A stretch of DNA of 64,000 bases from contig CAVNZM010000007.1 in NCBI GenBank assembly GCA_963693365.1, positions 9,610,001 through 9,674,000 of the forward strand, in the 5' to 3' direction. This document shows positions 40,951 through 54,480 of this stretch, in pieces (the stretch's first letter is position 1; every line of letters starts with the position of its first letter). The position numbers and the translations under genes are program-made. Source of the DNA: Amoebidium appalachense. Its lineage: Eukaryota > Ichthyosporea. The notes under the pieces are model-generated. The model was not told where the DNA came from and made no database searches. It saw only the letters and a program-made list of their open reading frames with translations.

Positions 40951-42071
40951 AGTCTTGAATAACACACTGGGCCATCACTATGCTCTATTTTTTTTTTTTT
41001 GTAAGTAGGCTAGGGTGGATTCGTGTTGCAACCGAACCGGCGAACATCCATTAACCGAACACCAGATCTGATGATTTCATTGGCTCTGGTCAGATCCAGT
41101 CCTGACGTAAGTAAGTACGGAAACTGAATTCGATTGGTTCCTCCGTTCGTGTACATTTATGCGTGCCCGAGTGGAGCACATGGAAAAGGTATTTCAAAAT
41201 GTTCTACTCCATCAGAAATTTTTTAGAACAGTTGAAGTAATAAGTTATCTAAATTGCCTGCTTTTTTCGAGATGAAGGTGATAAATATGAGCTTCTGTCG
41301 GCATCACATCCTGCCGACCGCTGGCCATCATTCACAAACCGGCAACGGTAAACATATGATATGCAACCAATAGCTGTAAAGATTGATGTGTTCGGTTAAT
41401 GGGTGAGATCTTGAAAGCATTTGCTTTTCATGTTTTTGCTAGTTAGTTAGACCAGAAGCGCTATTTTTATTTTGATAACTGAAGATTTACATTGTATTCT
41501 TACTCCGACAAAAATAAAGTACTCGTTTATCTCTATTGGGAGCTGAGATATTGCATAGATCGGGTGCGAAAACGGTTAATGGATAAGGTACCCTAGATTT
41601 ATTATGAAAAGCAAGCACATCGTTTTCGTGGCACCGTCTACGGCATGGCTAAAATGATAACACCAATCAGCTGCTGGGTGCTCTTTCGTTGCCACATTCC
41701 TTCAGATGATCAGCTGGTGTTCACTGTACAGTGACCAAGGCCTCCTACTCTGAGAGAGTCAGACTAGGAGAGAGTCAGAGTAGTCAGAGTAGGAGGCCTT
41801 GACAGTGACACCACAGCTGCTGAGTGGCACTATAGAGCACAGTAAGGAGTTTCAGTGCTGTAGGCAACAGAGCTGTGGCTGAAGCCGACTGAAGGTGAAA
41901 TTACAGCACGGTGCACGCTAGCATGCAGGCATATACATACTTCGTAGGCTAGTACATGCATGCGGCACACAGACACATTACAAGCTTACAGGCACATCCA
42001 CAAGTCCTTCATCTCCTCATGTTTCTGACAGGGCTGCCGCTGGCACCAGCCGCACAAATATACTGCCACAT
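40951..42071. other. AT-rich intergenic stretch with inverted repeats
   Basis: Unlike most of the window it lacks microsatellites and is AT-rich. It contains CCATTAACCGAACAC (about 41048-41062) and inverted relatives GTGTTCGGTTAATGGG (41388-41403) and CGGTTAATGG (41573-41582), plus a perfect 18-bp hairpin at 41736-41801. No coding sign; the final part is the LYSMD gene 5' region. Confidence 0.5.
41736..41801. repeat. perfect 18-bp inverted repeat (hairpin)
   Basis: Arms 41736-41753 and 41784-41801 are exact reverse complements (CAAGGCCTCCTACTCTGA), with a 30-base spacer made of related CAGA/GAGA words. Confidence 0.9.
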
Positions 42072-42983
42072 ATGGGGTCGCAACAGAGAGAGGCCGGAGT
42101 GCCCTCCCACACCCTCCACACGGTAACCCCTGCTGACACCCTGCAGGGTCTGTCTCTGCGCTATGGCGTTTCGGTGAGTGAATGTTTGTGATGCAAAGAT
42201 GTTGAGTTGTTATGGTTTGGGCACTTGGTTTCTATGGGCTGTTAAAGGGAAAGAGGGGGGGAGGGGGGCGAAGCACGGAAACAGCATACCTTTAATCGTG
42301 GGAGTTGCGAAAGTAGAGCCAGCAGTTGAGGAGAGTTGTTCTGATGGAGCTGTATGGGGAGTGAAGGAAGGGGTTCGGGAGATCCGAGAGAAGTGAGGCT
42401 AATTTCAAGTTGGGGGCGGTAGAGGAGGGGGGGGGGGGGGGAGGGGAAGGGAGGGGAAGATGGAAGGAAGATATGGCGAGTTTTCTGTTTGCTTGCACAG
42501 GCCTGTGGGAGTACCCGGTTACGAGAACCCCCCCCCTCCCTCCCCCCCTCCCCTCCCCCCCTCCCCCGAGAAAAGAGTGCACGAAAGTCGATCAGAGAGG
42601 GCTCCCCCCCCCCCCCCCCCCCCCTCCCCTCCTTGCCCGCTGCTTTTGTTTGTTGATTTTCGCTATCCCCTTCCTTCCGTCCCCTCCCCCCTCCCCCCCC
42701 CCCCCCCCCCCCCCCCCCTTCTCCCCTCCCCTCCACTCTCACAATCCCAACCCCTCCATCGTACTGGTACCGGTTATATTCTTAGTGCTCTGCATAGTTC
42801 TGACTGGGCCTTTCACAGGTGGACGAGATTAAGAAAACAAACCGTATCTTCTCGGACAAAAGCCTGCACATATTTAACGTGATCAAGATCCCGAGCGTGC
42901 CCAACACAAGTTTTCTTGTGTGTATTGGCCCATGCCATCCACTCACTTTCTGCTCTTCCACGGGCTTTCTTATAGCAGCCCCT

Positions 42984-43019
<36 letters not shown>

Positions 43020-43191
43020 CTCTCCCTCTGCCCTCCCACACACACACCTCTCCCCCTGCTGCATTGGCATTAGGCCCACACTGAAACACTGACCTCTTCC
43101 CCCATTTTTAATCAAGCTTATGCCATGCCCCCTTTTTGATTTTTTTTCATGTGTATTTCGACTGCACCCTGTGAAGTCACCCCCCCCCCCC

Positions 43192-43222
<31 letters not shown>

Positions 43223-45419
43223 ACACTTATGCCCCACAAAACCCAATTCCCCCCCAACCATGTTATTTGGCTGCGTAGGGAAATTCCTCTTAGCTGGTCT
43301 GTATATGTCCTGTTTGGCACCCGTTGCAGGTCACCCTCCCGTCACCCGTTTTATGGAGTCTATACTTCCGTCCTACCCCCCTCCCCCCCCCTCTCCCCAC
43401 GCCCCCCTCTCCCAACACACACACACACACACAACCACACACACACACACACCTTTCCCATGCACCCACTCGTTTTTCTGCCCTATTCAATGCACATTGT
43501 GGTGTTCCATGATTTCCATTGATGCTCCTGCACTCCCTCCCATATCCCAGCGAGCACTATTTGATGTTTAGTCAGGACAGCCTCATATTCATGCCCCCCT
43601 CCCCCCCCCCTCCCCCCCCTCCCCTGCCTCCTCCCCCCCCCCCCCCCCCCGCCTCCTCCCCCCCCTCTCCCCCCTCCCCCCCCCCCCCCCCCTCCAACAG
43701 TATCTGAGTTGGGTTTCGTTAACGAGGGGAATAGGTCGAAACTCGGGTACTGTGGATGACGTGGGCCCCTCCGAGGATGGGCTCTGCTTATTATGCATAC
43801 TCTTTATGTATGGCTTGCATTCTGCATCGTGTTATCCGTTTGTTATTGTGTACTTCGTACTTTTTGACGCATTCAAACCCCCCCCCCCCTCCCTCCCTCC
43901 CTCCCCCCTCCCCCCCTCCTTCTTTCTCCATTTCCCCTTCCCTACCCTCCCCCCTCCCCCTCCTTCTTCTCTCCCCCCCCTTCCCCCCCCCTCTCCCTTC
44001 CCCCCTTCCCCCGTCCGCGTCCCGTTCAGCTCCCTCCCACCCGAGCTCCATTTCTGATGTATGCTCTTTGCATGTGCTTGGCAGAATGTGTGTTGTGTTG
44101 CCTGTTGTATTGCCAGCCGCAAAATCACACTCCATACTCTGTAACACATTCTACCCCCCTCCCCCCTTCCCCCCTCCCCGGGCCCCCCTCTACCCCCTCC
44201 TTCCCCCTCCCCCCTCTCCCACACCCCACCCCCTCCCTCCCCCCTTCCTCCCCTCTCCCCCCAACCCACACACGTCTGAGCACACTCAGTTAACCTCACG
44301 CATGCCATTTCTTTCGAAGCGCGCCTGTTCCACACTTCAGTTTGCGCTCATATGTACACAGCTACACTAGCAGATGACTCCGGACACATACACCTTACTT
44401 GGGGCATTATGTATGCACACGTACAAATGCACTCGTCTACAAACACATCCGCCAGTACACTTAGACATATCCGTGCACTTCACTACGTGCATAAGCATGC
44501 GGGCGGTTTGCACTCACACAAACACACACAGAAGTATATTGGGACACACAACTTGATAACACACCCATGCACACAAGCACGAAAACACCCATGAGTGCTT
44601 TCACATGTGCCACAAAGCCTGTTCCCAAATAGTCCCTCTGCCTTGCCTTTTTATTGATTCCACCTGCAATAAATGGTTGTGTTTGTATGTGGAGCGGGAC
44701 CGGGACCCCGGGGGGGGGGAGGGGGGGATTCTTTTTGTTTTCCAACTGAACTGAATTAGTCCTACGTTTCAGGCCCCAGCATGCGGACCCACACACACGG
44801 ACAGTGGCAGCCTGGATGGTGGTGAGGGCAGGAGGGGTGTAGTGCGTGTGCATGACCTGCTGCAGCAGTGCCAGGACACCATGGACCGCACCATGCACTA
44901 TCTGAACACTAGGGACAGTGCTGGATCCCCAATAATGTCCCCTGGAGGGTCACCGGGGTAAGTGTGCAAGGGGAAGGACATTTCTCTCGTTTGTTTGCAC
45001 CCGGGTGGAGGTACCAAAGAGGAGGGGGGGGGGGGGGGGGGGGAGCTCAAGAAGGTCGGGAAAGTTGTCTGAGTTGTTTAGAAGTGGGTTGCCAATGCAT
45101 ATATGGCTGTGTTTGACTGTGTGGTGTGGTGTTCGGGTGGTTTAAGAATGTATGTGTGAGTCAGGCAGGAATGTTCTTCGTGGGGAGGAGCAGGAGCCAG
45201 CAATGGGGGGTGGGGGGGAGGGGTGGGGGGAGAGGGAAGGGGTCGGTGGGTAGGGTGGGGTGGGAAAGGGGGAGGGGGGGGGGAGAGGGAGGGGGAGGGG
45301 GGGAGGGAGAGGAAGGGGTCGGTTAGGAAGGCATGCAAATCCCATCCCAAGTGGGTTTGTGATAGGGTCGCGATGTGTGGGTGGGTGGGTGGGTGGGCGG
45401 ATGGTGGTGGTGGTGGGTT

Positions 45420-45452
<33 letters not shown>

Positions 45453-45788
45453 GTGGGGGGGGGGGGGGGGGGGGGGGGTTGTGGCTTTGATGGTGTGTGT
45501 GCTTGTGAGGCGGACCGTTTCCCGGTGACTGCAGATTTAAAATAGTGAGAAACAAGAATATAGGGTTAGCTATTGAGATAGTGTGCACCGGTGCCTTTAC
45601 ATGCTTGTTGTTGATCTCCTGCTTTTCTCCTTAATATCCTTAACAATGGCAGTATGTGTTGTTTAGTACTATGTACTACTGTTTCTGCCCCCTAAATTAC
45701 CAGGTAGGGGGTTCTCCTCTCTCGCTTCGTGTGTTTTTGTGCTCTCGGACTGGGAGTGGAGTGAGCCTGGGGCGGGGCCCGGGGAGGT

Positions 45789-45846
<58 letters not shown>

Positions 45847-46298
45847 TTGTATTATGGAGGTACAGGTAAAGTGTATTGGTTGTGGTGATGTCGGTGTTGG
45901 TTTAGATACAGCCAGCCAGCACACGTGTTCACAGACCACTAGTAGTTTGCACTCACCCGTGGGTGCATGCAGGGCATCTCGGGATGGAAGGACCCTGGCC
46001 CAGGTCAAGGCAGAGAGGCAGCGCCGCAGCACAAGCAGTCTGCAGGGGGAACACAGCGGTACAACCCCCCCCTCCCCCCCCCCCCCAAAAGAAAAAAAAG
46101 AAAGAAAAAGAAAAGAAAAGAAAAGAAAAAGGGAGAAAGAAACCCCCTATCCATGCGCGCCCACTCACTTAGAGCCCTGTAACCCCGTGCACACCCAATT
46201 TTTTGTTCTATTTTTTTTTCTTTTCCTTTTTGACTGAACCCTGAAGCGCTTCCTGATGTGCTTGTACTGTGCACTGGTAATGGCTCCCCCCTCAACCC

Positions 46299-46331
<33 letters not shown>

Positions 46332-46540
46332 GGAAATTTTTATGCGTGGTCCATGTGTGCTTTGTAATCTACAATGTGTCGTTCGTCGTAGACTAAAGTG
46401 TATGTGGTACTCTGTACTGCATTCTAACCCCCCCCCCCCCCCCTCACACACACACAAAATCAAATTGCAAATTTTGCACTTGTTTTGACCGACCAGGTTT
46501 TTCTGGTCGCTGTATTTTTTAGTTCCTCCTGTGTTATACA

Positions 46541-46574
<34 letters not shown>

Positions 46575-46995
46575 CCTTCTTGACAGGTAAGTTTATTGTG
46601 CACTCCACCTAAGTGGAGGGAAGTGGAGGGAATATGGGAAAGATGTGCAGAAACCAAGGCACCAGACACCTATCGGCAACACACAGCCGCACAAATGAAC
46701 ATCCAAGCATAAATGTACACACTCAGGCTAGCATAGAAAACAGATCACCCAGACACCAAGATACCTTGCCCATTAGGGGGGGAGGGGGGGAGGGGGGAGC
46801 GGGGGAGAATGTGAAAGAGCGGGTATTAGCGAGTGTCTTAGTTGACAAGGCAAGGAACGATACACAGATATGGCTGATTTGATTGGGCGGGCAGAAACGG
46901 TGCGGAGAGTGTCAAGGGAGCTACGGCTGTCGCAGGAGGCATCCCTCAATGATGATCTCAACAGCTCAGTACCAGATGACATCTTTACCCTCTGA
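42072..46995 (+). CDS. LysM-domain protein of the LYSMD1/2 type, 5 exons
   Basis: Exons 42072-42173, 42819-42917, 44773-44957, 45916-46058 and 46868-46995 join in phase to give 218 aa. Residues ~13-61 form one LysM domain split by an intron: HTVTPADTLQGLSLRYGVS, then VDEIKKTNRIFSD and FNVIKIPSV. These match the LYSMD1/2 pattern (HxVxxxDTLQGIALKYGV, IKRANKLF, LNIPV). After it, VHDLLQQCQDTMDRTMHYLN parallels the FLQRLDLQIKLSTQAAK helix of LYSMD2. The rest is Ser/Arg-rich, and the C-terminus is PDDIFTL. No signal peptide or membrane segment is seen, as in LYSMD1/2, so an intracellular role rather than peptidoglycan binding is likely; the family's function is not established. Exon 2's donor (GTGTGT) and exon 4's acceptor are chosen by phase and are the least certain. 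Introns carry C runs and C-tailed repeat relatives. Confidence 0.83.
42419..43230. repeat. G/C runs around LYSMD exon 2
   Basis: G run at 42427-42441, C/CT runs at 42529-42630 and 42690-42720, C runs at 42984-43018 and 43180-43208 with CA, on both sides of the 99-nt exon 42819-42917. Confidence 0.9.
43738..44160 (+). repeat. diverged C-tailed repeat copies in LYSMD intron
   Basis: 43738-43893: GGTCGAAACTCGG, GGATGGGCTCTGCTTAT and an end reading CGCATTCAAA plus C run, clearly the same family as the 3857 copy but diverged. A further degraded relative ends at 44140-44160 (CACATTCTA plus C run). Confidence 0.65.
45780..45845 (+). repeat. G run of about 58
   Basis: Nearly pure G from about 45788 to 45845, roughly 70 bases before the proposed exon 45916-46058. 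A second C run (46070-46086) joins an A-rich stretch just after that exon. Confidence 0.95.
46280..46580 (+). repeat. C runs with a degraded C-tailed repeat
   Basis: C run 46298-46323, then about 100 bases ending GTACTGCATTCTAA plus a C run (46429-46443), a distant member of the dispersed family, and another C run at 46543-46573. Confidence 0.55.
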
Positions 46996-47097
46996 TACTT
47001 AACACACACAAATCTACACGTATTAACATGAACAGGCATTACACAACAGGCTCGCAAATATATATTCACATACACACCCATACATTCATGATGACAT

Positions 47098-47165
<68 letters not shown>

Positions 47166-47247
47166 CGCGCGCGCGCGCACGCACACACACACGCATGCAT
47201 ATACAAACACACACACATGCACGCACACGTGCGCGCGCACACACACA

Positions 47248-47312
<65 letters not shown>

Positions 47313-47840
47313 GCACACACACGCACATGCACGCCCCAACATACCGTCACGCTCCCACACACATGTACAGCAAACACTTCTCGACACCATGAGCGCACAT
47401 GCAACACCCCGTGCAGTATTTTTGAATGTGCCGAAAGCTACGTTTTTTCCCACAATTTTTATATTGCAATGCGAGTCCGAAGTATTTTGCCAGATAGGGA
47501 TGAATGAGAAGCCATGTTGCAAGTATGTTTTTATTTTATTTAGCAACCCAAGGCAGGGCTCTTGCTTAGATGTAATGACACTCATGATATCGAATAATTT
47601 ATGATAGGGCACCTGATTAGTATGAAGGGGTAGTATCGAGACTTGCTGCTGCCAACAGTTTGTCAAATAGCATGTACAAGATATCCTGCAAGTGTTTGTC
47701 AACGCTGTTCTAAATGATGTGTGCGTGTGTGGCTGTATACACGTACATTGACCAGGTTACAATAAAACCGAGTAACGGTTAGGTCCACGCCCCTACCAGT
47801 CACAACCCATGTGATGCATGGGTTACATACATGACATGGA

Positions 47841-47928
47841 TGCTCCAAGATCTCTGTTTGTAACATGCCCACTGGACACACGTGCATGCTCCAAGATCTC
47901 TGTTTGTAACGTGCCCACTGGACACACG
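47841..47928. repeat. tandem duplication, period 46, two units
   Basis: TGCTCCAAGATCTCTGTTTG occurs at 47841 and 47887, with the following 22 bases also shared (one difference). Confidence 0.9.
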
Positions 47929-48188
47929 ATATTAGGAGGGCAAGAGCTTGCTTGATGGAAATTTAAGACACATATCATACTGTGGCCTCTCCCAATATTT
48001 AGGGGCATGCTCCTTTGACAGGGTACATAGACGGAACCTTCCCACTACTACTGACAAAGATCTTCTCTCTAGATCTGCCTACATGTTGTTGTGTGAGAGA
48101 TCCCCAGATAGCACAGCACTCAAGCTAAGCTTACTCTTCCTCAGTTGAAACCCTCTATGCGATTTTCATACCCACTCAGCAATGTTCT

Positions 48189-48194
48189 TTTATT
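48189..48194 (-). terminator. possible polyadenylation signal AATAAA
   Basis: AATAAA on the minus strand about 135 bases past the stop of the 48327-49121 gene. Confidence 0.4.
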
Positions 48195-48326
48195 TCAACT
48201 GCACGGCACCAGGCCGCATCACCAACTTACTGCCAGCATTTGTATATGTCCGAGAGTGTTGGGTCGAGTTTGTCCCATCATACGTGCATCTACACCCCAT
48301 CTACGCCTAGGATAAAAAACCTGCAT

Positions 48327-49121
48327 CTAGCCCTGCATGTGTGGAGGCACGAGCATTCCGTTGTGCTTGTGCAGACCTCTGGGAAAAGCAACCTCCTCAG
48401 CCCACACACCTGACCTGAGTACTAGTGGGCTGGAAGGGGCGGCCGACAGGGGCCGTGGAGAAACAGACCGTGCCTGTGCAGGGCGTGGGGACAGAGTGCC
48501 AATGAAGTCTTCGCTTAGGCTGGACAGGGAGCCACTGCTGGCTGTACTAGACCTCTTCCTTCCGAAGGTCTCCGCCAGAAACTCTGACGACTCGGACATA
48601 ACATCAGACACGGTAATAGAGAGGACCTCGTTGGTGAGTGACTTGAGCACCTGCCAGCCCCCCCTGCTTTTGCTTGCAACACTGCTGTGTGATCTTGCAC
48701 GTTCCCCGCCGGAAGTCTTGCCGTGTAATTGGCTGTGCGTCTTTTCGTTTTGTGTGCTTGCTGGCGAGGTTGGAGCCGAGACATAACCCTCATGCTGGTG
48801 TGACTGTTGGATAAGTGCAACGCGGGGGTGTGTTCTGTCTGGCATAGGTCGTGTGGCTGGTAACGGCGCTGGTTGCTGGCTTGACGGCTGGTAAGAGCCT
48901 CCCAGACTGTGTCTTCGCGACGCTCGAGCGAAGTTCAAAGCATTGCCTGTGTGCTGCAGGTTCGTCTCTTGTAACCGTTTGGAGGGTGGGCCCGGGGTGC
49001 CTACGAAAGTGATGCCGCCGGGTTCGTGAAGGGGAAGGACCACGGTCTCCCACTCGCAGTCTGCATCATGCCCGTACGAGCAGAGCTCTGCCGGCAGGCT
49101 GAAGGTGCGTGTAGCCTCCAT
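48327..49121 (-). CDS. Ser-rich protein of unknown function, intronless
   Basis: 264 aa from the ATG at 49121 (METARTF-like start, read as MEATRTFSLPAELC). I do not recognise it. The sequence is rich in Ser, Pro, Arg and His, with a stretch of alternating Ser (SSTASSGSLSSLSED) and basic-Ser motifs (RRHSLGG, RSVSPRP) that resemble phosphorylation or 14-3-3 sites. A short amphipathic segment (VLKSLTNEVLSITVSDVM) is the only likely ordered part. There is no signal peptide or membrane segment. Codon-balanced composition, absence of microsatellites, an upstream clean region and a downstream AATAAA support a real gene. It could also be the large last exon of a split gene. Confidence 0.55.
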   Translation of the reverse strand: MEATRTFSLPAELCSYGHDADCEWETVVLPLHEPGGITFVGTPGPPSKRLQETNLQHTGNALNFARASRRHSLGGSYQPSSQQPAPLPATRPMPDRTHPRVALIQQSHQHEGYVSAPTSPASTQNEKTHSQLHGKTSGGERARSHSSVASKSRGGWQVLKSLTNEVLSITVSDVMSESSEFLAETFGRKRSSTASSGSLSSLSEDFIGTLSPRPAQARSVSPRPLSAAPSSPLVLRSGVWAEEVAFPRGLHKHNGMLVPPHMQG

Positions 49122-50310
49122 TCTCTTCACAACAAGTAATAAAAACTTGCTCGGCTTTCTACACGCCTACAATAGTTTCACAGTGTAGGTCACAGTTACT
49201 TTCCAGTCCCAGCTGCCCTTTGTGTAGCGGTGTGTCTGTTGCCAAGCGCGTGGGGCCGCCCGAGATCTATTAGACTCATTCGTTCCATACAAATAGCTGC
49301 TGGCAATAGCAGACACCAAGAAGTTGATTTACCAGTTTTTAACAGCGTTTGAACATTGACAGATCGAGTAAATTTCTGTGCATAAATTGTAAGAGGTCTG
49401 GATGTCCTTTAAATGTCACGTAATTCTATCTCACATCCTTATTCAGAGTATTCAGTTGGGCTCTATTGGAACGGTTTTATCCTTGGTATGTATGATCATT
49501 AGTATCGTCCAATCACCTAGCAATTGAGTTTCTTAGAAGGAATGCAAAAGACCAGGTTTGGGCTAACCCGGTCAGAAAATGTGGGCACCCACACACGTGC
49601 GGCGGCGCGTTACTCTTCTGCCAGTATAGCTAATACCCCACTTTTTTTTTTTTACATGAAACGCTTCCTTAGTGTGTCGGACTGACGCACATATTATTGG
49701 GGTCTACAGTCATGTTTTGGTAACTTTTTCTATGTGCAAACGATGATGGTTTTTTGGGTGCCTACATTTGGGACTTTGGGTACACCCACATTTCGCCGGA
49801 TGCCGATCTGATCGCGGGCGGTGGGGGCCTACCGGGCGTACGATGAGGGGCTAGACAATGAGTCTTCAAGTAGCGCTCAAGTTGTTTTTTTATTGGCAAA
49901 CTGTGTCTGGCGTATTATAGAAGTTTGCTACAAATCATGCAGGCTTTGCACCGACACTTATCTTGCTGTGCGTTCTCACGAGACCGCGATTGAAAAAAGA
50001 GAAGACAAAGCGCCTTTGTACCAGAGCAGGGAGATAGTTGATATATCCAGAACCAATTCTCCATTGATGACAACAATGTGGATATCACTTGGACGGTCAC
50101 GCGGTTAATCCCGAGCATGTACACGTGTGACACACCAAGTGAGGCGCGCGCGCGCACACACGCACACACACGCACACGCACACACACACACGTGTACGCA
50201 CACATGTACATCGACACGCACCGTTGACACACACAAATGTGCATATATGCATGCACACACACAAACTCATGATCAAAGTAGTGCACTGTGACGACATGTA
50301 TATGCCACGT
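49122..50310. other. intergenic, mostly unique AT-richer DNA
   Basis: Microsatellite-poor up to about 50130, then CA/CG-alternating patches (50140-50200). A TGGGCACCCACA word at 49581 recalls the palindromes at 54385-54480. No coding evidence. Confidence 0.5.
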
Positions 50311-51830
<1,520 letters not shown>

Positions 51831-51882
51831 CGGAAAAGTTAACGATCATCCAGGCCACAGATCACCATCATCATCGACCACT

Positions 51883-51980
51883 GGTGTGTGTGTGCGTGTG
51901 TGCGTGTGTGTCTGTGTGTGTGTGTGTTTGCCACGTGTGTGTGTGTGTCTGTGTGTGTGTGTGTGTCTCTGTGTGCGTGT

Positions 51981-52013
<33 letters not shown>
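51883..52013 (+). repeat. (GT)n array left of the TIR element
   Basis: Interrupted GT repeats that resume as (GT)n at 52701-52890 on the far side of the element, suggesting insertion into a pre-existing GT array. Confidence 0.85.
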
Positions 52014-52016
<3 letters not shown>

Positions 52017-52700
52017 TAAGTCGACCGCCGATCTGAGCCACTTTTGTGGCTCGAATGTGGGGTTTGCGTAAGTGCGCTACTTATAGCGTAACACGCACGA
52101 ACACAATAAGCAAACACAGCAGGCGTGTTCCTCGCTTCACGGTGGTCACTTAGACACCAAGATTGTGTAGGTTTTTGGAAATTACCATAGCGAATCAGCG
52201 CTTGCAAAGTAGCGCACGTAACTGCAAAACGGATTTTTCTAGCATTTTCTCCATTAATATACACGGTACATGGACTAGAAGGTGCGCAGCACCCCCAAAG
52301 GCATAATGGAAAACAAAGGAAATAGTGTTGGCATGCGAGTGACACTATTTCAAGGCTTTTTGTTGCGTTTTCATTGAGTTCACTGTGTAGCGTTTTCAAG
52401 GGGTTAATCCTCTTCCGGCGGAATCCGGGCCGAATTCGATCTGGAAAATGGCCGATCGCGAAGAATGGGAAAAAACCACGATACCCCTTGTTGGTTGGCA
52501 AGTGCTGGCACCCTCTTTTATTATACCAATCATCTTGGTCCAGAAACGAAAAGGCAGAAAACTTCAGCAGCTAATTGGGCATACCAAGAAAGCGCGCGCG
52601 ACTCTCGGCCACTAACGGGGCTAAGGTGTAGGGGTGGTCGTCCGAAACGAGCCACTTCGACAGAAATGAGCCACTTATGTGGCTCGTGGTCGACTTATCA
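52014..52700. mobile_element. MITE-like terminal inverted repeat element, 687 bp
   Basis: The ends TGATAAGTCGACC and GGTCGACTTATCA are perfect 13-bp inverted repeats. Each is followed inward by a hairpin GAGCCACnnnnGTGGCTC (left 52037-52056; right 52659-52686, with another GAGCCACTT copy). The element is embedded in (GT)n DNA on both sides, so a target duplication cannot be read. No transposase is present; one 55-codon ATG frame (52448-52615) is its longest sensible open frame. A non-autonomous DNA transposon is inferred; no superfamily can be assigned from these termini. Confidence 0.75.
52448..52615 (+). CDS. small open frame inside the TIR element, 55 aa, doubtful
   Basis: ATG in decent context (AAAATGG) starts MADREEWEKTTIPLVGWQVL, followed by a hydrophobic stretch (APSFIIPIILV) and a basic tail (KRKGRKLQQL). 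The plan, acidic start then one hydrophobic segment then basic tail, resembles a tiny single-pass membrane protein. I know no relative. It may be chance or a host-gene scrap captured by the element. Confidence 0.25.
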   Translation: MADREEWEKTTIPLVGWQVLAPSFIIPIILVQKRKGRKLQQLIGHTKKARATLGH

Positions 52701-53480
<780 letters not shown>

Positions 53481-54384
53481 TGTTGGGTATAGCACCATAC
53501 CTGGAAGTTGCACCAGGTGGTTGTATGCAGCAACACATTCAATGCGGACTTCATGTGGCCGTCAAGTATCTGTTAACATGTACATAATGTGTACGTACTG
53601 CCCCGAATAGATGTAGATGCCACTTTAAGACACACGCGTGTGCATGGTTCGGGTCAAGAAGGCCTTACAACGTGAATGAACGGTCTGGACAACGCCTACA
53701 TACAATGGTTTGTTTACTCGACCCATGTTTGGGCAGTGTGAGTGCCTGGAGAGCCAAAGATAGAGCACCATAATGCCGTTCCTCCCTCGGCCTCGGTACG
53801 TGCTTCTGGGGACAGGTTAGGAGAAATGTTAGCACATGTAAGCAAGGTTTTTGTTTTTGAATCAGATATAAATACATGGGAAATCACTCTCTTTTTATTT
53901 TCGTGTGTACTATTATCACTACCGCATGCAAAACGGCACCAAAACAAAACAGAACAGGACCCAAAAAAAACGACAGCTGCGGAATCCGCCATGACTTAGG
54001 CGTGACTTTTGACTTCTCTAAGTGGCTGTCGTCAGGCTTCTTTGCTTTTGTAACCTTTTTTGGCTTTATTTGAAAGGTGCAAAAAAAGCACGTAGGGATA
54101 CTGGGAGATGGAAGGGAGCGGGGCCGGATTCCGTGCACAACCTCACGTTGTTTGGATCCAGATCCTCAGTCGAACGCCTATGTTTGGCTAGTCAGGCGAG
54201 TCTCAAAAACATATTGTATTTTGGTGATCGAAAAAATCATACAACTCATTAATAAACCCTCAAATAAACACTAGCCGCCATTGCTTTTGTATGTTTACTT
54301 CAGGTTACAACCATATGTTTTGCACCCACTCTTCCCCTGAGAGCGGAAGGACTCCTCAAGGATATACCGTTTTTTGGGGGGGGA
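53481..54384. other. intergenic unique DNA
   Basis: No microsatellite of note. Short open frames such as 53742-53999 lack an ATG or family match. Nothing supported. Confidence 0.4.
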
Positions 54385-54480
54385 TGGGCACCCACCGGTG
54401 GGTGCCCACACGATTTTTACTACTGATTGGCGACAGATTTTGGCGGCGATCGTGTGGGCACCCGCCGGCGGGTGCCCACA
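54385..54480. repeat. compound palindrome, small foldback element
   Basis: Two perfect palindromes, 54385-54408 (24 bp, core CACCCACCGGTGGGTG) and 54453-54480 (28 bp, core CACCCGCCGGCGGGTG), are also inverted copies of each other with the adjoining ACACGAT/ATCGTGT. The 96-base unit can thus fold as two small hairpins or one long one. Confidence 0.9.

Larger units (their letters stand above)
46996..48326. other. intergenic: CA arrays, small tandem duplication, unique DNA
   Basis: CA arrays at 47097-47160 and 47237-47310 with CG-alternating patches, unique sequence at 47400-47830, a 46-base-period duplication at 47841-47928, then unique sequence. No gene is supported apart from the likely 3' UTRs of the two flanking genes. 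Confidence 0.6.

Noticed and set aside
42072-46995. LysM gene as a bacterial or peptidoglycan-binding enzyme
   Set aside because: Introns, lack of a signal peptide and the LYSMD-type helix after the LysM domain argue for the intracellular eukaryotic LYSMD family.
53742-53999. 85-codon + strand frame with a hydrophobic segment
   Set aside because: It lacks an ATG start and has no supporting neighbours or family match.
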